From Apostichopus japonicus (taxonomy: Eukaryota; Echinodermata; Holothuroidea; Aspidochirotida; Stichopodidae): a DNA stretch of 64,000 nucleotides. This document shows positions 25,082 to 38,900 of the stretch, in pieces. The stretch covers positions 13,044,484 to 13,108,483 of the forward strand of contig NC_092564.1 in NCBI RefSeq assembly GCF_037975245.1, in the 5' to 3' direction. Made by a program: the position numbers and the translations under genes. Position 1 is the first letter of the stretch. Each line of letters starts with the position of its first letter. The notes under the pieces were generated by a model. The model was not told the DNA's origin, ran no database searches, and saw only the letters and a program-made list of their open reading frames with translations.

Positions 25082-25934
25082 CTTGAATGAAATGTAACCT
25101 ACCGGTACCGCTTTGGAACTGTTTTAGAACTGTTGGCTTGAACTGTCTTTGATGAAGTCGTTAATGGCTAAATTGTGTTTATTAGCCTGGCATATAAACA
25201 TTCATATTTTACGTTGATTCAATACATCAATTAGCATATCCAACTGGAATAGTGGCGCCCTCATAATTTCATGTTGAACTCAGATTTGCTTGTTGGTTAT
25301 TTTTTTTCTTTGTCAGGTGACAGCCAGAGGCGTCAGATCCGCCGAAGGTGCAGGGAACACCTTTAGAACACCGTGCCTCTTTTGGTTATGAAAATTATCT
25401 ATTTCCATATATTTTGTTATGATAAAATAGTGCCCTTTTGATAATTAAAGAGTGCCCTTTTGTAAAGAAACTAATAAAAAGTCCAAGTGACATGTACCAC
25501 GTTCATTCGTAACCTGCTCTGTTTCTTTCTGTTTGTAAAAAAAAAAACGGTGCGACGATTTTTTTTTGTTTATTATTATTTTTTTTTAACGGCTGCATTG
25601 AAGCAGTGAATTCACGTTTTTTCTGTTAAATAACATCTTCTCTAATGTAAAGTTTTCTTCTTTAATCGGGATGATTTTTCCTACATGTATAAGTTCCTTA
25701 ATCGGTAAAACCAACATTGCCTTCACACGCCAAGAGATACCATATGAGTGACTCCTTAAACTTAAGGAGAATTACAGCTATATAAGATATATTTATTTAT
25801 GCGGTAGTGGGTTAAGTATATATACCAACTTTGTGTATTTCCGACAATTGTAAAAACTATCACTTTTCAGCATAAGCAACAATGATTTTCACGCAATGAG
25901 CACATGCCTTCATATCAAATGCAAGTAGTAGAGA

Positions 25935-26260
25935 GGGCCCCAGATCGCGCGCACCCGGGTAATCCCAATTTGGGATGTACCTAGATTCCCCTATTAGATG
26001 TAGCCACCAAAGATCTCACCCGCGGGCAATCCCAACTTAATTACCCAGATTCCCTATAACTTAGATGTAGCCACCAAAGATCTCACCCAGCAATCCCAGT
26101 TGTGCTGTACAAAGATTCCATGTAAATTAGATGTAGCCACCAAAGATCTCACCCGGGTCATCCCAAGTTGTGATGAACCCCAATAAGATGTAGCCACCAA
26201 AGATCTCACCCGAGCAATTTGGGACGTACCCAGAATCCCTATTATAAGATGTAGCCATTA
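25935..26260. repeat. Minisatellite, about 5 units of 60-68 bp
   Basis: Each unit carries GATGTAGCCACCAAAGATCT followed by CACCC, then a variable AATCCCAA...GATTCCC part. The spacing varies between units. Confidence 0.85.
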
Positions 26261-26414
26261 GTAGAATAATCAACAAAACAAAAACGCATGATGTGGTTCA
26301 TGTGATGAACACGTACTCATCTATACTACTCCTTTTGTCTCACGGTGTGCTGTTTTGCTCTTTGAGTCACTAATTTTGTGCTCGCGAACTCATCACATCT
26401 ATCTGTAATAAGCG

Positions 26415-26742
26415 CAGGGACGTAGCCAGGGGGAGGAAGAGGTGGGTGGGGCGATGAGAACGATCGCCCCCCCCCTTTGAGTACCCCGAAAAATAAAATT
26501 TAATTAAATGCAGGAAATATCATTTAAGCCATGTTTTCAGGTTGCAGGAAGCTAAGCGACCTTTCTCAATCTTGCTCCTGAAAGTTCGTCTGCATACTAC
26601 GTGGGAGGCATTTTGGTCAAGAATTGTCTTTGTACATCATGACGCTTTGTTAGGTGTAATAATGCTCCCTTTTTGAGTAATGCCCCTTTAAATTATGCTC
26701 ACCCTCCCCCCCCCCCCTTTAAAATGTCTGGCAAGGTCCCTG
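26415..26742. mobile_element. Possible degenerate hAT-like element
   Basis: The left end CAGGGACGTAGCCAG and the inverse of the right end CAGGGACCTTGCCAG match at 12 or 13 of 15 bases. Runs of G and C lie inside. I found no target duplication, so the call is tentative. Confidence 0.4.
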
Positions 26743-27386
26743 ATTGTATATCGTGTATTCATTTTCAGTTGGCGATGAAATGAAACGTCCATACATCTCA
26801 TTCATGCAGTTTTATCATTCCTTGCAATAAAACACTTTATTTATTTTGATCATTAACTTCAACAGCAATGCAGTTGATGACAGCATAGACTATTGACAAT
26901 TGGTGCCTTCAAGTCATGATATGCAAGAAAAAAGGTTGAGAATCTTAAAACTTTCGATTTACTTTAGCCACATCATCAATAACTATATAGGCGACAACAT
27001 TGTCGGATTATGTATTTACAGTATATATATAGGTGAGCTAGCTTCTCGCTAATAACTTTTGTAACTAGAAAATGACTACGTGTAACTGCAAAGTAAGGAC
27101 GGTAAATTTTCAAAAGAGTTGTAGACTATACGTTCATTGCACTTTTATAAACTAATAAGCATTCCAACGTCTGCCAAATTTCTGTATTTGTAAAGCCATT
27201 TGCAAGAAAGCAAAGAAGCTCACACACACAAAAGGAATGAATAGGTGTTATGATTGCTATCACAACTATTCAAAATAGTCTGGTACACACGGTACAAAGT
27301 AGGTCGGTCACCCAAACGGCTTTAATCGTACCATATGTTATCTTTTCCCTTTTTGACGTATATTGCGCAATGTGCACCGTTCGTTA

Positions 27387-27675
27387 CTGTAAGGGGACTG
27401 TAAGGGGACTGTAAGGGGACTGTAAGTGGACTGTAAGGGGACTGTAAGGGGACTGTAAGGGGACTGTAAGGGGACTGTAAGAGGACTGTAAGGGGACTGT
27501 AAGGGGACTGTAAGGGGACTGTAAGGGGACTGTAAGGGGACTGTAAGGGGACTGTAAGAGGACTGAAAGTGGACTGTAAGGGGACTGTAAGGGGACTGTA
27601 AGAGGACTGAAAGTGGACTGTAAGGGGACTGTAAGGGGACTGTAAGAGGACTGTAAGTGGACTGTAAGGGGACTG
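27387..27675. repeat. 11-bp minisatellite, about 26 units
   Basis: The unit is CTGTAAGGGGA with a few variants (AAGAGGA, AAGTGGA). An apparently open reading frame on the minus strand is a by-product of the periodicity. Confidence 0.95.
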
Positions 27676-29044
27676 GGATGTAGAGAGTGGATCAAGTTCT
27701 TTGGCTTTCGTACCTATGCTCTAATTTAGGTGACATTCTTGAGAAGCAAAAAAGGGCACGCTTTGCATAAGCACATGTATGTATTATCTGACTTAAATAA
27801 CCTGCATTTCAATTGAGTCAAATGACTACGGTATATGCCTACATTAATTCAATGCATTGCATACATGTAATACAAGAAAAGTAGGATTGTTTCTTTCCGT
27901 AGTCATTCAAACGATATTGTGTAAACGAGATCACACAGTAGTAAGTTGATGTCCTGAAGCATTAACGAAGGTTGAGGGACTAAATTGGGGGGGGGGGGGT
28001 GGTTGGAGAGGTATGGTGATTACCTAAAGCTAACGCTAGCACATCTAGTAGAACCGTTATATAACATTAAAAATATCAACGGGCGCGTGATAGCCCCGAG
28101 AGATCCTTTACGGTGGATACGAGGTAGGCAATTACGATCGATGACGTCATGTGTTACATATCGTAGGTCATTTTACTTGATTTTAGTATATACTTTCCTT
28201 AACATACATGTTTACGACATACCATTCCTCATAGATATCTATTTCTATGTCATGGCAATGCCATGGTGGTGAAACCAAAATAATAATGCTTGTACCCGTT
28301 TACGTACCCACACCGCAGGGGAAATCCCACTTGTACTCGAACTCAGTTATGCTGTTCTAATGGTACTGGAAGTCTGTACTATCTTGAGATGGATTATACA
28401 TCAACTTACCTTGTTTTTTTTCGAATTCAGTTGGCCTCATTCTCAATATTTTATTCAATGTTTAACCTCTAATGTATTGATTTCATCATACCAGCACATA
28501 CGTAAAATGCATGAATTTAGAAATTATTCATCTCAAGGAGAACAAGTTATGGTAGTTGTTGATGAATGACACCTATGTGACTTCACTGATTATTGTGCAA
28601 CTATTTTTTTAATCCAATCTGATCAGGTTCCCCTATAGTTCGGAACCGTAAGAGGCGAACCTTGAAGTGTTGAGGTAAGGGTGAGAGTGATGGGTACATC
28701 GAGGAATAGATATAGAAAACAATGGCGTCTGAACTTGTCAATTCGATGATATTATAGTTATTGATGACCTTGTTTTAGACTTTGATCTACTTAATCTCTT
28801 ACAACCAAATCGATCAATAGGATCTGCGAGTATGTGTAGCTGTTATCTGATAAGGTTTCTGAATCTCTTGTTTATTTTTATGCAATCAAAAGTGAGCTAA
28901 ATGAGATTACAAGGGGGGCAACCAGTTAACGTTTAACGATTGCTACAAGAGTCCTTTACTGATGAGGTGAGCATGTACTGATCGCCTGCAACGAATCATT
29001 GGACATATCATTTTGGAACCTTTCTTGACGTATATCAATCTAAA

Positions 29045-32000
29045 ATGAATCTCCACTTGGTTCTTATAACTTATGCTTGTGTTCTTTGGCATTCATCAGG
29101 CGTTGATCCTACCACCGTCACGGTACAACAAGGACAAATTGTCGGCGAAACGGTCGATTTTAATGAAGATGGGATATCGACACAAGTAGATATATTCAAG
29201 GTATGGCTGTATAACTCATGACACCTCTATAATCACCATGACATAATCATTTGTTCACATTAAAATCTCATGCATATATACTATAAGGCTTAAATGACAA
29301 GTTTGGGGACAACAAGAATATCATGGCATCATTTCAATTATTATCATGCCGGTTTTTACTTAAAATGTTTATGTCGAGCATAACATATGTGCTGTGGAAG
29401 GGTCTGGCGTGGTGTATATATAGGGGGGAGGAATGTGTGATTGACAGGGATAGATATGTTAATGAGCAATATGGTGTTTATATTCTACTCAGCTGCTTAT
29501 TTGTTGTTGACAAACCGTCAACTTCACTTCTCACGAGGTTATTTTATACGGTTTTGACAGCACGTATAGGCCTATGTGTTTCTATTTCACATTAGAACAC
29601 ATTATAGTCCCTATTATCCCATACTGAATGGAACACAGACCATGTACAATCATTTTTAAAGGGTGTGAATTCTCAGTCTCTGTCAATGGCAAGCTGGAGA
29701 GTTGTTGGGTCACGTGTTAAATCATGGCGGTAACTATTAAACCTTAAGATATGATACGCCCATTAATAGGCCCCTTGACTTACACACTAATTCACAAAAG
29801 AAATGTGGTCTTTAAGTCTAGATAGAAGTTCTCACTAGCTAAACGCTACCCATCGCTGGATAGCTGACGAGTAGGCCTTTCATGGCACTATCCATTGTTT
29901 GTATCATGACCATGCAGATATTTTGCTAATTTTCATACGCTGCACCTGGGAGGCCTAGAGGGGGTCTAAAAATGAACCAATTTTTGCACCATCACATGTT
30001 CTTCCATTCATGCTCTTCAACATGCAAGCCACAAGATTACTGCATTTTGGCACTATAAGTTTCTTGATGGAGAACATCCGGGCGGATTGATGGAGACTCT
30101 AATAGGAGTATGCCACCTTCATAAGTACATTAATGGTGTTGTTATTTTAGTTACCTGCCTCCTTTCCCATCGCAAACCTTGCAATGACTTCGACGTTCGA
30201 AATTCGACAGTTTTCTCACAATCTCTATCCTGACCATTATTTCAGTGAAGCTTTCTAGAATGTTTAGTCGTTACAGATAGGTTTTAATTTATTTTCCGCA
30301 CAACAGTGCTATCTCACGATGTGTGCAAAGCTACATGTCTATATAGTCCTATACCTGAAAATAATCAGAACAAAAGATCATATATAACGAATACTACATT
30401 ATTATTTGTTTTTTCACATAAAACTTTCCCCCGAGAAACTGAGAGCATACTGTATTTGCAAGGGCATCTATAAGCAGGCAGTGGCGGCGGAACCGGGGGG
30501 GCTTGGGGGGGCTCAGCCCCCCCAATAAAAAAGTTGAGGGGGCAAATGCATGATAAGCCCCCCCAATATTTACCAAGGCTCCGAAACGTGCATCTGCCCA
30601 TTTTCCAATGCATACTTGTCGATCTGTCCGATGCACACTATATAGGTGTAATAAGTTTAGTAATTGCTGGGGGACCCTCGGCCCGTCCCCTGGCTATAGA
30701 CCACATTGTCACCCCAACCGCGTCATCACGCCCCGTGAAAAGTGGAAGCAGTGAGTGTGAGTACCAGTAAGCGTAACACAACTTTGTCTTAGGCCAATGA
30801 CTTGCCTCATTTCAGCCAGTTCTCCAACATCACCTTACTTAGTGCCGGAGCGTCCATATATACAGTCAGGGGGCGGATGCCCCCCCCCCCTGAAGACTCA
30901 AATGGACTGCTGGCGCCCTTTTCAGCTTTTCACTATACTTTTTACTTATTCGCTATTATTGACTATTTTATTGCGCTCTCATATACCTATTGACATTTGT
31001 CATATTCTGTTGGTGTAATTTTCCGACAAAATGGCGACGACACCTATTTATTCTCCGTTTATCTGCAAATTAGCAAGGCCCGGAAAGGGTCATTTCCTGC
31101 AATCTAGGGAGTATGTTTACTCAAAATTTTTCTGTACGCTCCGCGCCAACCTGTGGTGGCGCTCCGCTTAGATAGTGTCGAGAGCGCCCCTACAGACCAT
31201 TCTTGCCCCCCCGACCAATACCCCTAGCTCCGCCACTGTCCTTACTACACTCAAAAACGTCTTTGCGAGTACACTACGAGTATAATAGCTACTCTCTTAA
31301 AACACCATCGAATATACAAATTACAATGCTTTTACAAACTTTTACGTGCAATCTGAGAAATTGCAGACTTGAGACCCATATTTTAGGGCTAGGTATTCGC
31401 AGCATAAAACACACGGGAAGTGCCGTGTCCGGCCATCTGGGGGTTTGAAATAACCCAAAATTTTCTTGTACGCTCCGCGCCAACCGATGGTGGCGCTCCG
31501 CTTAGATAGTCTCCACACATTAGCCCCCCCAATAATTTTTCCGTTCCGCCGCGCCTGTAAGCAGGTATAGCTGTTAGAGTAGCAGCTCCCTGATATAAGC
31601 ACATATAGGCCAGTGAACATAAATATCAAATTACTCGTATTGTGGATAACGTTTTCATTTCACTCTAATTTTCAGGGTATTCCATTTGCTGAACCTCCTT
31701 TGAGATTTGCCGCCCCGAAACCGAAGGAACCGTGGGTCGGTGACTGGAATGCGACCTATTTTAGACCCGCTTGTTATCAGATTCCAACGAACAGTTGGAA
31801 ACCATGGGTATTCCTTGATGTTGATGAGGATTGCTTATACCTAAATGTCTATACACCAAGTCCGAAAGTAAGAATAAATATGTTTTGTAAAATCTACTGG
31901 TAGGTCAGGTAACCAATTTTTCTTAGCCCGCTATACTGTATTTCGGGAATTTAATCGGTTACGACATTCTTAACGTAAATACATGCATGGAGATGCTCTG

Positions 32001-35000
32001 GTTGACATTATTTTGGCATCATATATTGGTGAAGCAGTTAATATAAAGTATGGGAATTTTGTATATATGTTGTCAGAGTCTAGCAAGACAATCGCTGTGC
32101 CTACATAAGAGAGTGGCTAAACAACCGAGTTAGCAGCCAGACACGTTGGAAATTACCTATACGACCATAACACGTGGATTTCGTTTGTATTTACTTCATT
32201 TACGGGTTAACGACTTTGTCGGGACCAAAGGCTAAACATCACAGACTATATAACCAGGTACGTCCGTCTGCACCAACTCTATCTATATTGTACTGATTAT
32301 ACATAGTTGCAGCTCGTACACAATTATATTTAGCTCGACGCAGACAATGGAGGATAAAATTACTACGTGTTTGTTATTATAGCTATTCTTGCATCGCAGG
32401 CAAGTTTATACTTCAAAGCGAACATACCGCAACAGGTATATCTTCTTTTATATAGTATATGTCAACAACCTTCAAGCTCAAATGTGGACCTTAGTCAACC
32501 AGAATTAATTGGTTGTTGTTACTCTACCATGCAGAAGAAACAAATGAAAATCTGAATGGTTGTTTGTATATCAGAACAATGATTCGGAATCTTTTACCTT
32601 TTTAATTTTAGCAAGCGGTCGAACACAAATTAGGGCGGGGGCACTTACGGTACTTCATTATCAAGTTACCTCTGGCATTCCTTTTACTGCTTTTTCTTTC
32701 AATCCATGGCTTACAACTTGCAAGTGCGACACTTAAAGTGCCATGGCTATGAACAAAGGGCGTCAATACGTATAGTCACAGGTAGGGAGAGGGGGGGGAC
32801 AGAATTTATGCATCCAAACACACATACATACACACATACACACATGCATACACACATATACATATAATATATGCATGCATGACTTAAAAACTCCCCTATA
32901 AAATCGGTTACAGAAAGATGCTACTGGTATTAAATTAAATTGCTTTCTATAACCACGCGTTGTATTCTCTATTCCATCTCATAATCAATTATTTCCCAAG
33001 CTTGAAAAAAACATCCAAAGCTACCGTACTCCAAAACACAACGCGAAAATCGTATTTACAGATAATGCCATGCAATTACTAAGCGGTGGGAATAATGACA
33101 AAGAAAGCTATCGATGGAGGCTTTGTAAAAAACAGAAAACCTCGAGAAAATTTAGAAGGATCATTGAACAATGACCAACAGGATAGGATGCAGCCACACA
33201 ATTGTTCTTGTCTTTTCCAAGATGACATAAATTATTTGAATACAAATTTGAGTAATAGAAGTATGTACTTGTAAAAAAACAGTCGCTTATGCCTATGATC
33301 AGAAGACCCACATTCAGATTGATAAACCGGCACACATACCGGCAAGAGTAGCCATTGGCTCCTAATGATGGAGAAAAAACAATTTAGGCTCCAGCTTTTA
33401 CAACTGGTCTGATAACCATTATTAGAGTTGCAACTCAAACTTAAATGAGGTGAAAGGTATAGACGTCAGGAAATAAAATGTTCTTCATATCGTAATCTAA
33501 TATCGAACATAAACCCAACACGAACCAATACATGTTTTACTAGGATTTTGAAACGTGCGTCTTGTGGACGATTTTGCTCGAAAAAGAGTTTGAACCCAGC
33601 ATATACAAATTTGCGTCCGCCATACACTCTTGTGATAAAACCTCAAGCCAAAGAATTGTTATAATATGACCTTTGATGATCCCATTGCTGTCACGTATGG
33701 TAGAGGTCTATATACACAAAAACAAACAAATTATTAAGAACAAAACAGTTGCAGTACATATTAAGCAAATGTATAAATTTGAATGTTCAGACAAATGTGA
33801 TGTTTATCCTGTTCTGGTAGACTTAGCCTCATCTAAGTGTATAAAATGCACTGAATTGTTTTACTATGTACCGTATATGTAAACAAAACTACACTCCGAT
33901 TCTGATTAGCTGATCGTTGTTGGCTCGGAAATAGCAGTTTCCGTCCCCTTAAACATGCTTACTGACCCTCAAGCCACATCTATTCGCATTTGAAATTAGA
34001 CGGTCGTGATGACTTTCTGTAATATTTACAGATTAATACACGTAATTTAAAAACAAAAGATATTAACTTTGATGTGATCCCAAAGCTAGTAAGTAAATTT
34101 CCCAACATTTCGGCCCATACAGCTGGTGCACAGTTCTCGGTTAACCGGTTTCAATAACATGAGCGGATGAGAGCAATTCAAAGGCGTTTCTAAATATAGG
34201 GAAAGGTAGATAGGATCTCAGTCTATAGATGTACTCCCCATCATGCAGGATCAGTCCATGTACTGTGTATAGATGCGACAAGCATGTCCTGACTTTTATA
34301 CCAGCCATTAATTTGTACTGGGGAGAGGGCGGTCGTAATAATTTTCTTGACTGTAATATTACAAATGGTATTCTGGTATGGGAAAAATTAACACAACTTT
34401 AAAATAAGATAAGTTGAAAGATTTTTTTCTTCATATATTTGTCTAGTTCCGAGGATATGGAAACAAAGCAAAAAACATTGAACTTTATCACTCCTTGAAC
34501 AAACCAACTTGTAATGAAACCATAGCATTATATGTACAAGACTTCGAAATGACATTTGCAGAGCCACCGACACCGGAGTGGGGGCGGGGCTTTCTCCCTG
34601 ACAATTTTCAAAGCAATGATTTTCAAATAGAACTTTTGTTAACATGTAAAGTTGGTGAAATTTGACAACTTTTTTCTTCGCCTCAGGCTGTCTCCCCCCC
34701 CCCCCCCACATAAGAAACCCGTATCGGGGCTCTGATTAGTACATTAAAGAAGGAGTGTAAAAGTCTACTTCTTTAACGTATGAAACAATGCAGAAAATAT
34801 GACAATAATCTGATTTTATTTTTCCATGTATTACGAATCAATTTGAAACAACCCCCACGACCACGACTGCGCTGTTACTAATGTCGGGTTACCCAGTATT
34901 TCGTGACTTTGACGTTGTATCACGTTCAGAAAATAACCGTTTGCACTGTTGCCCCGTGCAGGGGCGTCAATCCGTAGTCACATGTGGCGGGGGAGGGGGA

Positions 35001-35833
35001 GGAATTTATACATACAGACACACATGCATCCGTATATACATATCCATACACACATACATGCATAGGCCTACGTACAAACACAAATGCATACATATATATG
35101 CACAAGGGCGTAGGAACCGGGGGGCTGGGGGGGGGGGCGCCAGCCCCCCAGTGAAAAACATGGGGGGCGGAAGTATCATTCCGCCCCCCCCCGCTCCGCA
35201 AGTCAGAAAACCCCTTTTTCATTTCCAAATGAGAAAAAAATCTCATTTGGAGCCCCAAATTGCATTTAAGGCCAGGTGAAAATGCAAAATTCTTTACAAA
35301 ATGGAGTGGGAGTTGAAAAGCGCTATATTGCACCAAATTGCATCTGAGGCCACCTGGAAATGCAAACAAAAATCCAAAGGGGAGGGGGTCACCCCCTCCC
35401 CTTAGACCCCTCCCCCAGGCCGGCCATCAGTCTTCAGCCCCCCACTCAAAAGTACCTTCCTACGCCACTGTATATGCATAAAATATAGGCCAATGCATGA
35501 CTTAGAGCTCCCCTATAAAATCTGTTACAGAAAGATGCTACTGGAAATTAATTAACTTCATTGCTTTCTACCCACAACGTTTTATTCTCTATTCCACTAA
35601 AGTAATCAAATTTTACACAAGCTTGAGAAAACATTCAAAGCCACTCCAAAACACAAAGCGAAAAGATTTGTTTACAGATAATGCCATAATAACTATGGTG
35701 GTGGGAATAATGACGAAAGAAAACTATCGATGGAGGCTTTGTAGTGTTTACAGAATCGTATTCGGGTTCCTGGGTATTTATAGATATATATCTCTATATC
35801 TCTATACATAGATATATATCTATATGTATATAT

Positions 35834-35864
<31 letters not shown>

Positions 35865-35883
35865 TATATATAGATATATATAT

Positions 35884-35930
<47 letters not shown>

Positions 35931-38900
35931 CATATATCACTCAGACATTATGTATGCATATTGTGTGTGTTATAGATGGAACACGTATTGCGTGCTTGTA
36001 GCATAGCCAAATGAGCCGTCTTGGACAGCGCATGCGGTACAAATCCATCATTCATGTAAGAATTTTATATAGAGAGGAATATAAGAGTTGTAACAGTTTA
36101 TGACCCAGTACACGTAAATGGCTTAAGAATGTGCACAGGTGCGGGGGGGGGGGATTTGATATTGTACCTCCCTATCCCAACCCCCCTCACCCCTCAGGAT
36201 TGACGCCCATGCTGTGAATAGGTTACATGTTAATGCTTTATAAATGTAACTTTTAAATTCATTTTACACTTCTTCAGCCGGATAACGCCCCGGTCATGGT
36301 GTACATACACGGAGGTTCATATACCACTGGTACTGCCATGGACGTGGACTTGTCGGGCGTACCAATGGCAGCTTTCGAAGGTGTCATCACCGTGGTCATA
36401 AATTATCGTCTCAATGTATTCGGATATCTATCGACAGGTTAGATATTGGCCTAGCTATATGGTTTCCATCGACCAACCAGGAATCTCTGACACTCAGTGT
36501 TGTATCAGCGGAATAAGGCATCAATTTAGGGGTAGATTGTGATTAGGTGGCGAGATGGAGGATGGGCGGGGGGAAGGGGGGGGGGTCGCGAAGTTACATG
36601 ATGACGTTGGTACAGATGGATTGTAAATAAGGGAAGGATGTATATCGATATACCACGGTCCTTGTACCAGTGGATAAAATATGTGTTGTCTTATTTATGT
36701 TGGGGTTTTGGAGGAGGGGGGGGGGGGTGAATCATATACCCTTATGCACAACTGCCACTATCGAGTGATCATGTTCCAGCTTAAAGAAACTTTTGAGTTG
36801 AGTTGGGTTAATTTTTGCCTAATTTTTATCTTATGAGGATTTTTCATAAGAAAGTATTCCATTAGCCTGATTTTACATGGGTGTATAAGACGGCCGATTG
36901 TTGGCCCCAATATACACGTGTGATTGCAAATAGTTCTTATTCTTCTTCACTCATGATCTTAACAAAAGGGGATGACGCTGCACCTGGAAATTTTGGATTC
37001 CTTGACCAAGCTGAGGCATTGAAATGGGTGAGAGCTAACATCCAAGGTAAGTACTAGTTAGTACGGGTTTTGCGAATGTCCGGCAACGAAGAGGACTGTG
37101 TGTTTGAAAGAAAGGGGTGTGTATAGGTGGGGGGGGGGTGGAAGGAAGTTGCTAGGGGATGCTGACGATTTGTAAACTTGTATCAATAAAGCGAAGTGAA
37201 ACAAATTCACTGGACCATTGAAATTAGGAAGTCATTTATTTAGCGCCATCTTTAACCATCAATTATAAGAGTCACCCATACACAACCTTCTCTTCGTAGT
37301 CTGTTGATGCCCGCTCTATCAATCTATATAGTTTCTTTATATTCATTATAAATAGCTTTTGGAGGCGATGACACCAGGATAACAATTTTCGGAGAAAGCG
37401 CTGGTTCTGGGAGTGTCGACTTTCATCGTTTTTCAAAGTATAGCAGAGATTTCTTCGACCAAAGTATTCTACAGGTATAGCTTATAGTCAAGAAGTTTTC
37501 TTATATTTTAGTATCAATAATCATTAAATAAGGAACGTGAACTGACTCAACTCCGATAAGTCGAGCATCGCCGCCCGGACCTAGTTTTCGATAATCGTCA
37601 AGACTGAATCCCATACAAACTGAACGAATGATGAGCCTATATATATGCGCAACGGTTGTTTAAAGGCTTGGTGCTCGTTTAGGTCACGTGCAAACCTATT
37701 TGGTCGTGAGCCAGCCGCCGCACACTGACACAACTGATCATGACCAGCCGACTCAACTCAACCGTCGTAACCTAGTATTCGATGGTCGTGAAACCCATCC
37801 AGGTGTCGCACCACCATCAATTGCTCCCATTGACTCACAAACTAAACTCGTCATTTTCCAAGACCGCTAAAGCATAGATATAAGTTTTCAATTGACATAT
37901 CCTACCCACATATGATTAGCTGATGGCTTGGGCTATTACAGCACATTCAACTTTTGCCACCATGACGGTTTAGATTTTGAGCTAGAAGAGCTCAAAGTTT
38001 ATCATAGTGCTCCCCAACCCATCTGCCAGCTGTCGCTGCGGAATCTTCTTGTTTCACCCAAGATTTCCAAAATACCTTAAATCACCTTCAATACTCTAGA
38101 TTTTATAACCACCAGTAGTTGATGTCATCCTCTTCAATATCCAAGCATCAAAAAGAATGGTGATGACTCAGAAAATGCCAAAAACTCAACACAGTTGGTC
38201 ACTTTAGGGCTATTTCCCGACAACGGATAACCCCTCAGGCGGAGGTGCACTACTCTAATTGTGGCGCGATACCTACACAGTCTTAAAAGTGACCCCCACC
38301 CCCTCCCCCACCCCCACATCAATACGACAGATGAGCGCACACGACTACTGCTTTCTATTAATGACCGGCGATCGTTCGGGTCACGTGCAAAATATACTTC
38401 CCCGTGATTGGTTACATATCTTAAGACTGTTCAGTTTTTGTCGTGTAACGCCGCACATGTCCGACTGCTACTATCATCGGGGAAAACTACTTGACGGTTT
38501 TTTTCTTTCTTTCATAAATTAGGAGCTTTTTTTCTGCCTCGTAATGGGGGAAAATGTTCCCTTGGTTGATTATTAAAAGGTAACCGTTTGTTGAGAAGTT
38601 AAAGACAAATGAAATTAGAAAGTGTCCTTTGATGAAAATTATTTGAATAAATGTAATTTAAAAGAAAGACATCCAAATACTGGAATTTGTGGTATCAGCC
38701 GCAATCAGATGATATAAGGTAACTACCAATTTAATGCAATCTGATGCTCGATTTAGTCTGCCGCAATAAACCGCGGTTGGAATAAATGCTTTAGCATACC
38801 AGTAAAGCAATAACAATCATGAAAATCCTCTTCCCTCTAGTGTGCCATTATATATATATCCTCACTTATACCCTATCCCTTTTTCTTCTTCTGGTTTTTG

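Larger units (their letters stand above)
25082..29044. other. Intergenic region between NOX5 and the cholinesterase gene (divergent)
   Basis: It holds the duplicated NOX5 upstream region (to about 25490), a roughly 65-bp minisatellite (25935-26260), a hAT-like remnant (26415-26742), an 11-bp minisatellite (27387-27675) and a copy (27670-28080) of the segment at about 24230-24835. No gene was recognised from 28080 to 29044. Confidence 0.7.

Noticed and set aside
27384-27695. 103-residue open frame on the minus strand
   Set aside because: It is a translation of the 11-bp minisatellite; the period keeps all frames free of stops.
32757-35745. Segmental duplication within the cholinesterase intron
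   Set aside because: The match starts at a transposon-like tip with unrelated flanks, so two copies of an element explain it better.
35693-36006. Tyr/Ile-repeat frames on both strands
   Set aside because: A translation of TA/TAGA microsatellite in an intron.
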